DNA from: Megalopta genalis
Taxonomy: Eukaryota > Arthropoda > Insecta > Hymenoptera > Halictidae
Reading direction: 5' to 3'
Assembly (NCBI RefSeq): GCF_051020955.1
Contig: NW_027476274.1
Location: forward strand, 124,001-188,000
DNA: 64,000 nt
In this document: positions 37,878-50,369 of the stretch, one piece after another
Layout of the letters: each line of letters begins with the position of its first letter
How positions within the stretch are numbered: position 1 is the stretch's first letter
Notes under the pieces: generated by a model
What the model saw: the letters and a program-made list of their open reading frames with translations, nothing else
Told to the model about the DNA's origin: nothing
Database searches by the model: none
Position numbers and translations under genes: made by a program

Positions 37878-40096
37878 CTTCAAATGCAGGGGAAACAAAC
37901 GAGTTAACTTCAAATCCGTGCCGATCACATGATTTGGCTGCAAATCTATGCGATGTAGAAGTTTTAGCTTCAAATCCATGCGAAACAAATGATTTAGAAT
38001 CAGATACTTGCGATATAAGTGATAAAGCAACAAATGCAGGGGAAACGAACGAGTTAGCTGCAAATCCATGCGAAACACATGATTTAGCTGCAAATAAATG
38101 CGATGTAGAAGGTTTAGCTTCAAATCCATGCGAAACAAATGATTAGGGTTCAGATACTTGCGATTTAAGTGATATTGCTGCAAATGCAGGCGAAACTAAC
38201 GAGTTGCCTTCAAATCCATGCGAAACACATAATTTATCTTCAAATCAATGCGATGTAGAAGGATTAGCTTCAAATCCAAGCGAAACAAATGATTTAGCAT
38301 CAGATACTTGCGATACAAGTGATATAGCATCAAATGCAGGCGAAACGAACGAGTTAGCATGAAATCCAAGCAAAACACATGATTTATCTTCAAATCAATG
38401 CGATGTAGAAGGTTTAGCTACAAATCCATGCGAATCAAATGATTTAGCTTCAAATCAATGGGAAGTAGACGGCTTATCTTCAAATCCATGCGAAACAAAT
38501 CATTCAGCTTCAGATACTTGCGATATAAGTGATGTAGTTTCAAATGCAGGAGAAACAAACGAGTTAGCATCAAATCCATGCAAAACAAATGATTTAGCTT
38601 CAAATCAATGCGATGTAGAAGGTTTAGCTTCAAATCCATGCGAAGCAAATGATTTACTTTCAAATACTTGCGATATAAATGAAACAGCTTCAAATCAATG
38701 CGATGTAGAAGGTTTAGCTTCAAATCCATGCGAAACACATGATTTAACTTCAAATCCATGCAAAACACATGATTTAGCTTTAAATCAATGCGAAGTAGAA
38801 GGCTTATCTTCAAATCCATGCGAAACAAATCATTCAGCTTCAGATACTTGCGATATAAGTGATATAACTTCAAATGCAGACGAAACAAACGTGCTAGCTT
38901 CAACTCCATACGAAACACATTATTTAGCGTCAAAACAATGCGATGTGGAAGGTTTAGCTTCAAACCAATGCGATGTGCACGATTTAGCTTCAAACCAATG
39001 CGATTTGTAAGGTTTAGCTTCAAATCCATGCTGCTCAAATGACTTGCATCAGATACTTGCGATATAGGTGATATAGCTTCAAATGCAGGAGAAACAAACG
39101 AGTTAGCATCAATTCCATGCAAAAAACATGATTTAGTTTCAAATCAATGCGACGTAGACGGTTTAGCTTCAAATCCAAGCGAAACACATGATTTAGCTTC
39201 AAATCAATGCGATGTAGAAGGTTTAGCTTCAAATCCATGTGAAACAAATGATTTAACTATAAAACCATGCAAAACACATGATTAAGCTTCAAATCAATCC
39301 GATGTAAAAGGTTTAGCTTCAAATCCAAGCGAAACACATGATTTAGCGTCTGATACTTGCGATATAACTGAAATAGCTTCAAATGCAGGGGAAACAAACG
39401 AGTTAGCATCAAATCCATGCAAAACACATGATTTAGCTTCAAATCAAAGCGATGTAGAAGGTATATCTTCAAATCCAAGCGAAACACATGATTTAGCTTC
39501 AAATCAATGCGATGTAGAAGGTTTAGCTTCAAATCCATGCGAAACAAATGATTTAGCATCAGATACTTGCGATATAACTGATATAGCTTCAAATGCAGGG
39601 GAAACAAACGAGTTAGCATCAAATCCATGCAAAACACATGATTAAGCTGCAAATCAATCCGATGTAAAAGGTTTAGCTTCAAATCCAAGCGAAACACATG
39701 ATTTAGCGTCTGATACTTGCGATATAACTGAAATAGCTTCAAATGCAGGGGAAACAAACGAGTTAGCATCAAATCCATGCAAAACACATGATTTAGCTTC
39801 AAATCAAAGCGATGTAGAAGGTATATCTTCAAATCCAGGCGATACAAATGATTTAGCTTCAAATCAATGCGAAGTAGGAGGCTTATCTTCAAATCCATGC
39901 GAGACAAATGATTTAGCTTCAAACACTTGTGGTATAAGTGATATAGCTGCAAATGCAGGCGAAACAAACGAGTAAGATTCAAATCCAAGCGAAGCACGTG
40001 ATATAGCTTCAAATCAATGCGATGTAGAAGGTTTAGCTTCAAATCCGGGCGAAACAAATGGTTTAGCTTCAAATACTTGCGATATAAGTGATATAG
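37878..40096. repeat. 2,219-bp tandem family, copy 1
   Basis: Repeats at offset 2,219 (74 x 30 - 1; it holds a 29-bp unit) with 40,097 onwards. Markers are ccgtgccgatcacatgattt, gattagggttcagatac, gagttgccttcaaatcc, caatgcgatgtgcacg and caatgcgatttgtaagg. Just left of it, near 37,780, lies a truncated echo of the same join (gattaagctgcaaatcaatc) that in full copies sits 360 bp, twelve units, further upstream. Confidence 0.85.
39017..39045. repeat. 29-bp variant unit (ccatgctgctcaaatgactt)
   Basis: Unit with one base lost near its end (gactt followed directly by gcatcag). Copies occur at equivalent places in the related segments near 41,237 and 43,606. A similar unit with cgacacaaatgactt lies near 6,390-6,415. 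A separate 29-bp form, ending atgattt then gcttc after ccgtacgaaac or ccttacgaaac, occurs near 21,050, 22,910, 23,125, 25,405, 37,405, 52,560 and 55,715. These offset the 31-bp units in length and also break reading frames. Confidence 0.75.
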
Positions 40097-40402
40097 CTTC
40101 AAATGCAGGCGAAACAAACGAGTTAACTTCAAATCCGTGCCGATCACATGATTTGGCTGCAAATCTATGCGATGTAGAAGTTTTAGCTTCAAATCCATGC
40201 GAAACAAATGATTTAGAATCAGATACTTGCGATATAAGTGATAACGCAACAAATGCAGGGGAAACGAACGAGTTAGCTGCAAATCCATGCGAAACACATG
40301 ATTTAGCTGCAAATAAATGCGATGTAGAAGGTTTAGCTTCAAATCCATGCGAAACAAATGATTAGGGTTCAGATACTTGCGATTTAAGTGATATTGCTGC
40401 AA
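39257..40402 (-). other. Open frame of 381 codons in the 2,219-bp family
   Basis: Same LKLN-type minus-strand decapeptide reading. Its counterparts in the sister copies are broken: the copy ending near 42,622 is interrupted by a one-base deletion and split, and the copy at 37,611-38,183 is shortened. If the frame were a gene, recent copies would be expected to keep it. They do not. No domain is recognised. Confidence 0.1.
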
Positions 40403-42466
40403 ATGCAGGCGAAACTAACGAGTTGCCTTCAAATCCATGCGAAACACATAATTTATCTTCAAATCAATGCGATGTAGAAGGATTAGCTTCAAATCCAAGC
40501 GAAACAAATGATTTAGCATCAGATACTTGCGATACAAGTGATATAGCATCAAATGCAGGCGAAACGAACGAGTTAGCATGAAATCCAAGCAAAACACATG
40601 ATTTATCTTCAAATCAATGCGATGTAGAAGGTTTAGCTACAAATCCATGCGAATCAAATGATTTAGCTTCAAATCAATGGGAAGTAGAAGGCTTATCTTC
40701 AAATCCATGCGAAACAAATCATTCAGCTTCAGATACTTGCGATATAAGTGATGTAGTTTCAAATGCAGGAGAAACAAACGAGTTAGCATCAAATCCATGC
40801 AAAACAAATGATTTAGCTTCAAATCAATGCGATGTAGAAGGTTTAGCTTCAAATCCATGCGAAGCAAATGATTTACTTTCAAATACTTGCGATATAAATG
40901 AAACAGCTTCAAATCAATGCGATGTAGAAGGTTTAGCTTCAAATCCATGCGAAACACATGATTTAACTTCAAATCCATGCAAAACACATGATTTAGCTTT
41001 AAATCAATGCGAAGTAGAAGGCTTATCTTCAAATCCATGCGAAACAAATCATTCAGCTTCAGATACTTGCGATATAAGTGATATAACTTCAAATGCAGAC
41101 GAAACAAACGTGCTAGCTTCAACTCCATACGAAACACATTATTTAGCGTCAAAACAATGCGATGTGGAAGGTTTAGCTTCAAACCAATGCGATGTGCACG
41201 ATTTAGCTTCAAACCAATGCGATTTGTAAGGTTTAGCTTCAAATCCATGCTGCTCAAATGACTTGCATCAGATACTTGCGATATAGGTGATATAGCTTCA
41301 AATGCAGGAGAAACAAACGAGTTAGCATCAATTCCATGCAAAAAACATGATTTAGTTTCAAATCAATGCGACGTAGACGGTTTAGCTTCAAATCCAAGCG
41401 AAACACATGATTTAGCTTCAAATCAATGCGATGTAGAAGGTTTAGCTTCAAATCCATGCGAAACAAATGATTTAACTATAAAACCATGCAAAACACATGA
41501 TTAAGCTTCAAATCAATCCGATGTAAAAGGTTTAGCTTCAAATCCAAGCGAAACACATGATTTAGCGTCTGATACTTGCGATATAACTGAAATAGCTTCA
41601 AATGCAGGGGAAACAAACGAGTTAGCATCAAATCCATGCAAAACACATGATTTAGCTTCAAATCAAAGCGATGTAGAAGGTATATCTTCAAATCCAAGCG
41701 AAACACATGATTTAGCTTCAAATCAATGCGATGTAGGATGTTTAGCTTCAAATCCATGCGAAACAAATGATTTAGCATCAGATACTTGCGATATAACTGA
41801 TATAGCTTCAAATGCAGGGGAAACAAACGAGTTAGCATCAAATCCATGCAAAACACATGATTAAGCTGCAAATCAATCCGATGTAAAAGGTTTAGCTTCA
41901 AATCCAAGCGAAACACATGATTTAGCGTCTGATACTTGCGATATAACTGAAATAGCTTCAAATGCAGGGGAAACAAACGAGTTAGCATCAAATCCATGCA
42001 AAACACATGATTTAGCTTCAAATCAAAGCGATGTAGAAGGTATATCTTCAAATCCAGGCGATACAAATGATTTAGCTTCAAATCAATGCGAAGTAGAAGG
42101 CTTATCTTCAAATCCATGCGAAACAAATGATTTAGCTTCAAACACTTGTGGTATAAGTGATATAGCTGCAAATGCAGACGGATCAAACGGGGTAGCTTCA
42201 AAATCCATGCGATACATATCATTTAGCTTCAAATCGATACGATGTGGAAGGTTTAGCTTCAAATCCATGCGAAACAAATGATTTAGCTTCAAATACTTGC
42301 GATATATATAATACAGCTTCAAATGCAGGCGAAACAAACGAGTAAGATTCAAATCCAAGCGAAGCACGTGATATAGCTTCAAATCAATGCGATGTAGAAG
42401 GTTTAGCTTCAAATCCGGGCGAAACAAATGGTTTAGCTTCAAATACTTGCGATATAAGTGATATAG
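40097..42466. repeat. 2,219/2,370-bp tandem family, copy 2
   Basis: Second copy, 2,370 bp to the next one. It is longer than copy 1 by five units (about 42,175-42,325), which carry gcagacggatcaaac, a type I 31-bp unit, gatgtggaagg and gatatatataatacagc. Copy 1 either lost these or never gained them. Otherwise the differences are single bases, such as tgtaggatg near 41,733 for tgtagaagg. Confidence 0.85.
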
Positions 42467-43843
42467 CTTCAAATGCAGGTGAAACAAACGAGTTAACTTC
42501 AAATCCGTGCCGATCACATGATTTGGCTGCAAATCTATGCGATGTAGAAGTTTTAGCTTCAAATCCATGCGAAACAAATGATTTAGAATCAGATACTTGC
42601 GATATAAGTGATAAAGCAACAAATGCAGGGAAACGAACGAGTTAGCTGCAAATCCATGCGAAACACATGATTTAGCTGCAAATAAATGCGATGTAGAAGG
42701 TTTAGCTTCAAATCCATGCGAAACAAATGATTAGGGTTCAGATACTTGCGATTTAAGTGATATTGCTGCAAATGCAGGCGAAACTAACGAGTTGCCTTCA
42801 AATCCATGCGAAACACATAATTTATTTTCAAATCAATGCGATGTAGAAGGATTAGCTTCAAATCCAAGCGAAACAAATGATTTAGCATCAGATACTTGCG
42901 ATACAAGTGATATAGCATCAAATGCAGGCGAAACGAACGAGTTAGCATGAAATCCAAGCAAAACACATGATTTATCTTCAAATCAATGCGATGTAGAAGG
43001 TTTAGCTACAAATCCATGCGAAACAAATGATTTAGCTTCAAATCAATGGGAAGTAGAAGGCTTATCTTCAAATCCATGCGAAACAAATCATTCAGCTTCA
43101 GATACTTGCGATATAAGTGATGTAGTTTCAAATGCAGGAGAAACAAACGAGTTAGCATCAAGTCCATGCAAAACAAATGGATTTAGCTTCAAATCAATGC
43201 GATGTAGAAGGTTTAGCTTCAAATCCATGCGAAGCAAATGATTTACTTTCAAATACTTGCGATATAAATGAAACAGCTTCAAATCAATGCGATGTAGAAG
43301 GTTTAGCTTCAAATCCATGCGAAACACATGATTTAACTTCAAATCCATGCAAAACACATGATTTAGCTTTAAATCAATGCGAAGTAGAAGGCTTATCTTC
43401 AAATCCATGCGAAACAAATCATTCAGCTTCAGATACTTGCGATATAAGTGATATAACTTCAAATGCAGACGAAACAAACGTGCTAGCTTCAACTCCAGAC
43501 GAAACACATTATTTAGCGTCAAAACAATGCGATATGGAAGGTTTAGCTTCAAACCAATGCGATGTGCACGATTTAGCTTCAAACCAATGCGATTTGTAAG
43601 GTTTAGCTTCAAATCCATGCTGCTCAAATGACTTGCATCAGATACTTGCGATATAGGTGATATAGCTTCAAATGCAGGAGAAACAAACGAGTTAGCATCA
43701 ATTCCATGCAAAAAACATGATTTAGTTTCAAATCAATGCGACGTAGACGGTTTAGCTTCAAATCCAAGCGAAACACATGATTTAGCTTCAAATCAATGCG
43801 ATGTAGAAGGTTTAGCTTCAAATCCATGCGAAACAAATGATTT
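42467..43843. repeat. 2,219/2,370-bp tandem family, copy 3 (partial)
   Basis: Third copy, ending near 43,843, where caaatgatttagcttcaaat replaces the aactataaaacc unit of copies 1 and 2. It has a one-base deletion near 42,628 (gcagggaaacg for gcaggggaaacg) and a one-base insertion near 43,180 (caaatggattta). The deletion explains why the offset to copy 2 is 2,369 for the next stretch. Confidence 0.85.
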
Positions 43844-45654
43844 AGCTTCAAATCAATGCGATGTAGAAGGTTTAGTTACAAATCCATGCGAAACAAATGA
43901 TTTAGGTTCAGATGCTTGCGATATAAGTGATGTAGCATCAAATGCAGACGAATCAAACTAGTTAGCTTCAAAATCCATGCGGTACACATCATTTAGCTTT
44001 AAATCCATGTGAAGTAGAAGGCTTAGCTTCAAATCCATGCGAAACAAATGATTTAGCATCAAATACTGGCGATATAACTGACATAGCTTCAAATGCAGGG
44101 GAAACAATCGAGTTAGCATCAAATCCATGCAAAACACATGATTTAGCTTCAAATCAAAGCGATGTAGAAGGTATAGCTTCAAATCCAAGCGAAACACATG
44201 ATTTAGCTTCAAATCAATGCGATGTAGAAGGTTTAGATTCAAATCCATGCGAACCAAATGATTTAGCTTCAAACACTTGTGATATAAGTGATATTGCTGC
44301 AAATGCAGACGAATCAAACGGGATAGCTTCAAAAACCAAGCGATACATATCATTTAGCTTCAAATCGATACGATGTAGAAGGTTTAGCTACAAATCCATG
44401 CGAAACAAATGATTTAGGGTCAGATGCTTGCGATGTAATTGATGAAGCATCAAATGCAGACGAATCAAACGAGTTAGCTTCAAAATCCATGCGGTACACA
44501 TCATTTAGCTTTAAATCCACGTGAAGTAGAAGGCTTAGCTACAAATCCAAGCAACACACATGATTTAGCATCAGATACTTGCGATATAACTGAAATAGCT
44601 TCAAATGCAGGGGAAACAAACGAGTTAGCATCAAATCCATGCAAAACACATGATTTAGATTCAAATCAAAGCGATGTAGAAGGTATAGCTTCAAATCCCA
44701 GCGAAACACATGATTTAGCTTCAAATCAATACGCAGTAGAAGGCTTAGCTTCAAATCCATGCGAAACAAATGATTTAGGTTCAGATACTTGCGATATAAG
44801 TGATGTTATTTCAAATGCAGGAGAAACAAACGAGTTAGCATCAAATCCATGCAAAACAAATGATTTAGCTTCAAATCAATGCGATGTAGAAGGTTTAGCT
44901 ACAAATCCATGCGAAACAAATGATTTAGGTTCAGATGCATGCGATGTAATTGATGTAGCATCAAATGCAGACGAATCAAACGTGTTAGCTTCAAATCCAT
45001 GCGAAACAAATGATTTAGGTTGAGAAGCTTGCGATATAACTGATATAGATTCAAATGCAGGGGAAACAAACGAGTTAGCATCAAATCCATGCAAAACACA
45101 TGATTAAGCTGCAAATCAATCCGATGTAAAAGGTTTAGCTTCAAATCCAAGCGAAACACATGATTTAGCGTCTGATACTTGCGATATAACTGAAATAGCT
45201 TCAAAGGCAGGGGAAACAAACGAGTTAGAATCAAATCCATGCAAAACACATGATTTAGCTTCAAATCAAATCGATGTAGAAGGTATAGCTTCAAATCCAA
45301 GCGAAACACATGATTTAGCTTCAAATCAAAGCGATGTAGAAGGTTTAGCTTCAAATCCATGCGAAACAAATGATTTAGCATCAAACACTTGGGATATAAG
45401 TGATATAGCTTCAAATGCAGGCGAAACGAACGAGTGATTTTCAAATCCATGCGATACATATCATTTAGCTTCAAATCGATACGATGTAGAAGGTTTAGCT
45501 ACAAATACATGCGAAACAAATGATTTAGCATCAAACACTTGGGGTATAGGAGATCTAGCTTCAAATGCAGACGAATCAAACGAGTTAGCTTCAAAATCCA
45601 TGCGATACACATCATTTATCTTTAAATCTATGCGAAATAGAAGGCTTAGATTCA

Positions 45655-45950
45655 AATCCATGCGAAACAAATGATTAGGGTTCAGATACTTGCGATTTAA
45701 GTGATATTGCTGCAAATGCAGGCGAAACTAACGAGTTGCCTTCAAATCCATGCGAAACACATAATTTATCTTCAAATCAATGCGATGTAGAAGGATTAGC
45801 TTCAAATCCAAGCGAAACAAATGATTTAGCATCAGATACTTGCGATACAAGTGATATAGCATCAAATGCAGGCGAAACGAACGAGTTAGCATGAAATCCA
45901 AGCAAAACACATGATTTATCTTCAAATCAATGCGATGTAGAGGGTTTAGC
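45655..45950. repeat. Displaced fragment of the 2,219-bp family
   Basis: About 300 bp with the diagnostic gattagggttcagatac, gcgatttaagtgatattg, gagttgccttcaaatcc, gatacaagtgatatagc and gcatgaaatccaagc units, in the same order as 38,140-38,420, 40,360-40,640 and 42,730-43,010. It is flanked by unrelated unit orders on both sides. Confidence 0.8.
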
Positions 45951-46817
45951 TTCAAATCCATGCGAAACAAATGATTTAGCTTTAAATCCATGCGAAGTAG
46001 ATGGCTTAGCTTCAAATCCATGCGAAACAAATGATTTAGCATCAGATACTTGCGATATAACTGATATAATTTCAAATGCAGGGGGAACAAACGAGTTAGC
46101 ATCAAATCCATGCAAAACACATGATTTAACTTCAAATCAATGCGATGTAGAAGGTTTAGCTTCAAATCCATGCGAAACAAATGATTTAGCATCAGATACT
46201 GGCGAAATAACTGATATAGCTTCAAATGCAGACAAATCAAACGAGTTAGCTTCAAAATCCATGCGATACACATCATTTCGCTTTAAATCCATGCGAAGTA
46301 GAAGGCTTAGCTTCAAATCCATGCAAAACAAATGATTTAGGTTGAGATACTTGCGATACATTGATATTGCTTCAAATGCAGTCGAAACTAACGAGTTAGC
46401 TTCAAATCCATGCAAAATACATGATTTAGCTGCAAATCAATGCGATGTAAAAGGTTTAGCTTCAAATCCCAGCGAAACACATGATTTGGCCACAGATACT
46501 TGCGAAACATTGATATTGCTTCAATTGCAGGCGAAACTAACGAGTTAGCTTCAAATCCATGCGAAATACATGATTTAGCTTCAAATCAATGCGATGTAGA
46601 AGGTTAAACTTCAAATCTATACGAAACAAATGATTTAGCTTCAGATACTTGCGATATGAGTGATATAGCATCAAATGCATGCGAAACGACCGAGTTAGCT
46701 TCAAATCCATGCGAAACACATGATTTAGCTGCAAATCAATGCGATGTAGATGGTATAGCTTCAAATCCATGCGAAACACATGATTTAGATGCAAATCAAT
46801 GCGATGTAGAAGGTTTA

Positions 46818-46967
46818 GCTTCAATTCCATGCGAAACAAATGATTTAGCATCAGATACTTGCGATATAACTGATATAGCTTCAAATGCAGGGGAAACAAA
46901 CGAGTTAGCTTCAAATCCATGCGAAACGCATGATTTAGCTGCAAATCAATGCGATGTAGAAGGTTTA
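46818..46967. repeat. 150-bp higher-order repeat, five unit types (clean exemplar)
   Basis: Five consecutive 30-bp units, each of a different type: 46818-46847 (ccatgcgaaacaaatg core), 46848-46877 (atacttgcgatataactg core), 46878-46907 (gcaggggaaacaaacg core), 46908-46937 (ccatgcgaaacgcatg core) and 46938-46967 (caatgcgatgtagaagg core). The next unit returns to the first type. The same order, or a shortened form of it, recurs across the window, for example around 2,470-2,780, 8,310-8,460, 18,070-18,210, 51,750-51,890 and 54,910-55,040. Types differ at 4 to 7 of 30 positions, while like types in different copies are usually nearly identical. The 5-mer is therefore the homogenised unit in many places, as in higher-order satellite repeats. 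Order is often interrupted by unit loss or insertion. Confidence 0.85.
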
Positions 46968-47034
46968 GCTTCAAATCCACGCCAAACAAATGTTTTAGCA
47001 TCAGATACTGGCGATATAACTGATATAGCAGGAA

Positions 47035-47565
47035 ATGCAGACGAATCAAACGGGGAAGTTTCAAAATCCATGCGATAGATATCATTTAACTTCAAATCAA
47101 TGCGATGTAGAAGGTTTATCTTCAAATCCATGCGAGACAAATGATTTAGCATCAGATACTTGCGATATAACCGAAATAGCTTCATATGCAGGGGAAACAA
47201 ACGAGTTAGCATCAATTCCATGCAAAACAAATGATTTAGCTTCAAATCAAAGCGATGTAGAAGGTATATCTTCAAATCCAAACGAAACACATGATTTAGC
47301 TTCAAATCAATGCGATGTAGAAGTTATAGATTCAAATCCAAGCGCAACACATGATTTAGCTTCAAATCAATACGATGTAGTAGGTTTAGTCTCAAATCCA
47401 TGCGAAACAAATGATTTACCTACAAACACTTGGGATATAAGTGATATAGCAGGAAATGCAGACGAATCAAACGGGGAAGCTTCAAAATCCATGCGATACA
47501 TATCATTTAACTTAAAATCGACACGAAGTAGAAGGCTTAGCTTCAAATCCATGCGAAACAAATGA
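47035..47565 (+). other. Longest plus-strand open frame (176 codons)
   Basis: The plus strand reads ASNPCETNDL, ASDTCDITEI, ASNAGETNEL, ASNQCDVEGL and similar: acidic decapeptides with a Cys at position 5. The frame opens in a tgcagacgaatc unit, crosses two 31-bp units and ends in the third frame (FKSMRNK then stop). Plus-strand frames are shorter than minus ones because many units carry gattaa, ggttaa or gcataa in frame. Not supported as a gene. Confidence 0.08.
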
Positions 47566-48182
47566 TTTAGCATCAGATACTTACGATAAAACTGAAATAG
47601 CTTCAAATGCAGGGGAAACAAACGAGTTAGCATCAATTCCATGCAAAACACATGATTTAGCTGCAAATCAATGCGATGTAGAAGGTATAGCTTCAAATCC
47701 AAGCGAAACACATGATTTAGCTTCAAATCAATGCGATGTAGAAGTTATAGATTCAAATCCAAGCGCAACACATGATTTAGCTTCAAATCAATACGATGTA
47801 GAAGGTTTAGCCTCAAATCCATGCGAAACAAATGATTTACCTACAAACACTTGGGATATAAGTGATATAGCAGGAAATGCAGACGAATCAAACGGGGAAG
47901 CTTCAAAATCCATGCGATACATATCATTTAACTTAAAATCGACACGAAGTAGAAGGCTTAGCTTCAAATCCATGCGAAACAAATGATTTAGCATCAGATA
48001 CTTACGATAAAACTGAAATAGCTTCAAATGCAGGGGAAACAAACGAGTTAGCATCAATTCCATGCGAAACACATGATTTAGCTGCAAATCAATGCGATGT
48101 AGAAGGTTTAGCTTCAAATCCAAACGAAACACATGATCTAGATTCAAATCAATGCGATGTAGAAGGTATTGATTCAAATCCA
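47341..48182. repeat. 421-bp tandem duplication
   Basis: 47,341-47,761 and 47,762-48,182 align at offset 421 (fourteen units, one of 31 bp). Shared markers are caatacgatgtag(t/a)aggtt, tgatttacctacaaacac, gcaggaaatgcagacg, cttaaaatcgacacgaagt and cttacgataaaactgaaa. The same cassette recurs at about 49,680-49,900, 50,380-50,600 and 53,560-53,750. The cttaaaatcgacacg variant is confined to 47.5-53.7 kb. Confidence 0.8.
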
Positions 48183-49398
48183 AGCGCAACACATGATTTA
48201 GCTGCAAATCAATGCGATGTAGAGGGTTTAGCTTCAAATCCATGCGAAACACATGATTTAGCTGCAAATCAATGCGATGTAGAAGGTTTAGCTTCATATC
48301 CATGCGAAACAAATGATTTAGCATCAGATAATTGCGATATAAGTGATATAGCATCAAATGCAGGCGAAACGACCGAGTTAGCTTCAAATCCATGCGAAAC
48401 ACATGATTTAGCTGCAAATCAATGCGATGTAGAGGGTTTAGCTTCAAATCCATGCGAATCAAATGATTTAGCTTTAAATCCATGCGAAGTAGATGGCTTA
48501 GCTTCAAATCCATGCGAAACAAATGATTTAGCATCAGATACTTGCGATATAACTGATATAGCTTCAAATGCAGGGGAAACAGACGAATGAGCATCAAATC
48601 CATGCAAAACACATGACTTAGCTTCAAATCAAAGCGATGTAGAAGGTATAGTTTCAAATCCAAGCGAAACACATGATTTAGCTTCAAATCAATGCGATGT
48701 AGAAGGTTTAGCTTCAAATCCATGCGAAACAAATGATTTAACATCAGATACTGGCGATATAACTGATATAGCTTCAAATGCAGAGGAAACAAACGAGTTA
48801 GCATCAAATCCATGCGAAATACATGATTTAGCTTCAAATAAATGCGATGTAGAAGGTATAGCTTCAAATCCAAGCGAAACACATGACTTAGCTTCAAATC
48901 AAAGCGATGTAGAAGGTATAGTTTCAAATCCAAGCGAAACACATGATTTAGCTTCAAATCAATGCGATGTAGAAGGTTTAGCTTCAAATCCATGCGAAAC
49001 AAATGATTTAACATCAGATACTGGCGATATAACTGATATAGCTTCAAATGCAGGGGAAACAAACGAGTTAGCATCAAATCCATTCGAAATACATGATTTA
49101 GCTGCAAATCAATACGATGTAGATGGTTTAGCTTCAAATCCATGCGAAACACATGATTTAGCTTCAAACACTTGCGATATAAGTGATGTAGCAACAAATG
49201 CAGGCGAAACGAACGAGTTAGCTTCAAATCCATGCGAAACACATAATTTAGCTGCAAATCAATGCGATGTAGAAGGTTTAGCTTCAAATCCGTGCGAAAC
49301 AAATGATTTAGCATGAGATACTTGCGATATAACTGATATAGCTTCAAATGCAGACAAATCAAACGAGTTAGCTTCAAAATCCTTGCGATACACATCAT
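47788..49398 (-). other. Longest open frame (536 codons), probably a by-product of the repeat
   Basis: On the minus strand the unit reads LKLNHLFRMD and variants such as LKLYHLYRKY, LNLLHRID and LTRLFPLH. Leu alternates with charged or polar residues and there is no recognised domain, signal peptide or catalytic motif. The frame opens at an ATG inside a 31-bp unit, runs through about 46 units, crosses another 31-bp unit near 47,900 into the FEAKSFVSHG-type frame, and stops at a TGA in a caatacg-type unit. Every unit contains an in-frame ATG, so the start means nothing. I see no promoter, splice signal or codon-position bias. It could be a real low-complexity protein only if transcripts or peptides supported it. 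Confidence 0.12.
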
Positions 49399-50369
49399 TT
49401 CGCTTTAAATCCATGCGAAGTAGAAGGCTTAGCTTCAAATCCATGCGAAACAAATGATTTAGTTTGAGATACTTGCGATACATTGATATTGCTTCAAATG
49501 CAGTCGAAACTAACGAGTTAGCTTCAAATCCATGCAAAATACATGATTTAGCTTCAAATAAATGCGATGTAGAAGGTATAGCTTCAAATCCAAGCGAAAC
49601 ACATGATTAAGCTTCAAATCAATGCGATGTAGAAGTTATAGATTCAAATCCAAGCGCAACACATGATTTAGCTTCAAATCAATACGATGTAGAAGGTTTA
49701 GCCTCAAATCCATGCGAAACAAATGATTTACCTACAAACACTTGGGATATAAGTGATATAGCAGGAAATGCAGACGAGTCAAACGGGGAAGCTTCAAAAT
49801 CCATGCGATACATACCATTTAACTTAAAATCGACACGAAGTAGAAGGCTTAGCTTCAAATCCATGCGAAACAAATGATTTAGCATCAGATACTTACGATA
49901 AAACTGAAATAGCTTCAAATGCAGGGGAAACAAACGAGTTAGCATCAATTCCATGCGAAACACATGATTTATCTGCAAATCAATGCGATGTAGAAGGTAT
50001 AGCTTCAAATCCAAGCGAAACACATGATTTAGCTTCAAAACAATGCGATGTAGAAAGTATAGATTCAAATCCAAGTGCAACACATGATTTAGCTTCAAAT
50101 CAATGCGATGTAGAAGGTTTAGCTTCAAATCCATGCGAGACAAATGATTTAGCATCACATACTTGCGATATAACCGAAATAGCTTCAAATGAAGGGGAAA
50201 CAAACGAGTTAGCATCAATTCCATGCAAAACACATGATTTAGCTGCAAATCAATGCGATGTAGAAGGTATAGCTTCAAATCCAAGCGAAACACATGATTT
50301 AGCTTCAAATCAATGCGATGTAGAAGTTATAGATTCAAATCCAAGCGCAACACATGATTTAGCTTCAAA

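Noticed and set aside
39257..40402. Leucine-rich or other known solenoid protein on the minus strand
   Set aside because: The LKLNHLFRMD decapeptide has alternating Leu, but it lacks the LxxLxLxxN core of leucine-rich repeats and the A(D/N)LxX pattern of pentapeptide repeats. Sister copies of the frame are broken.
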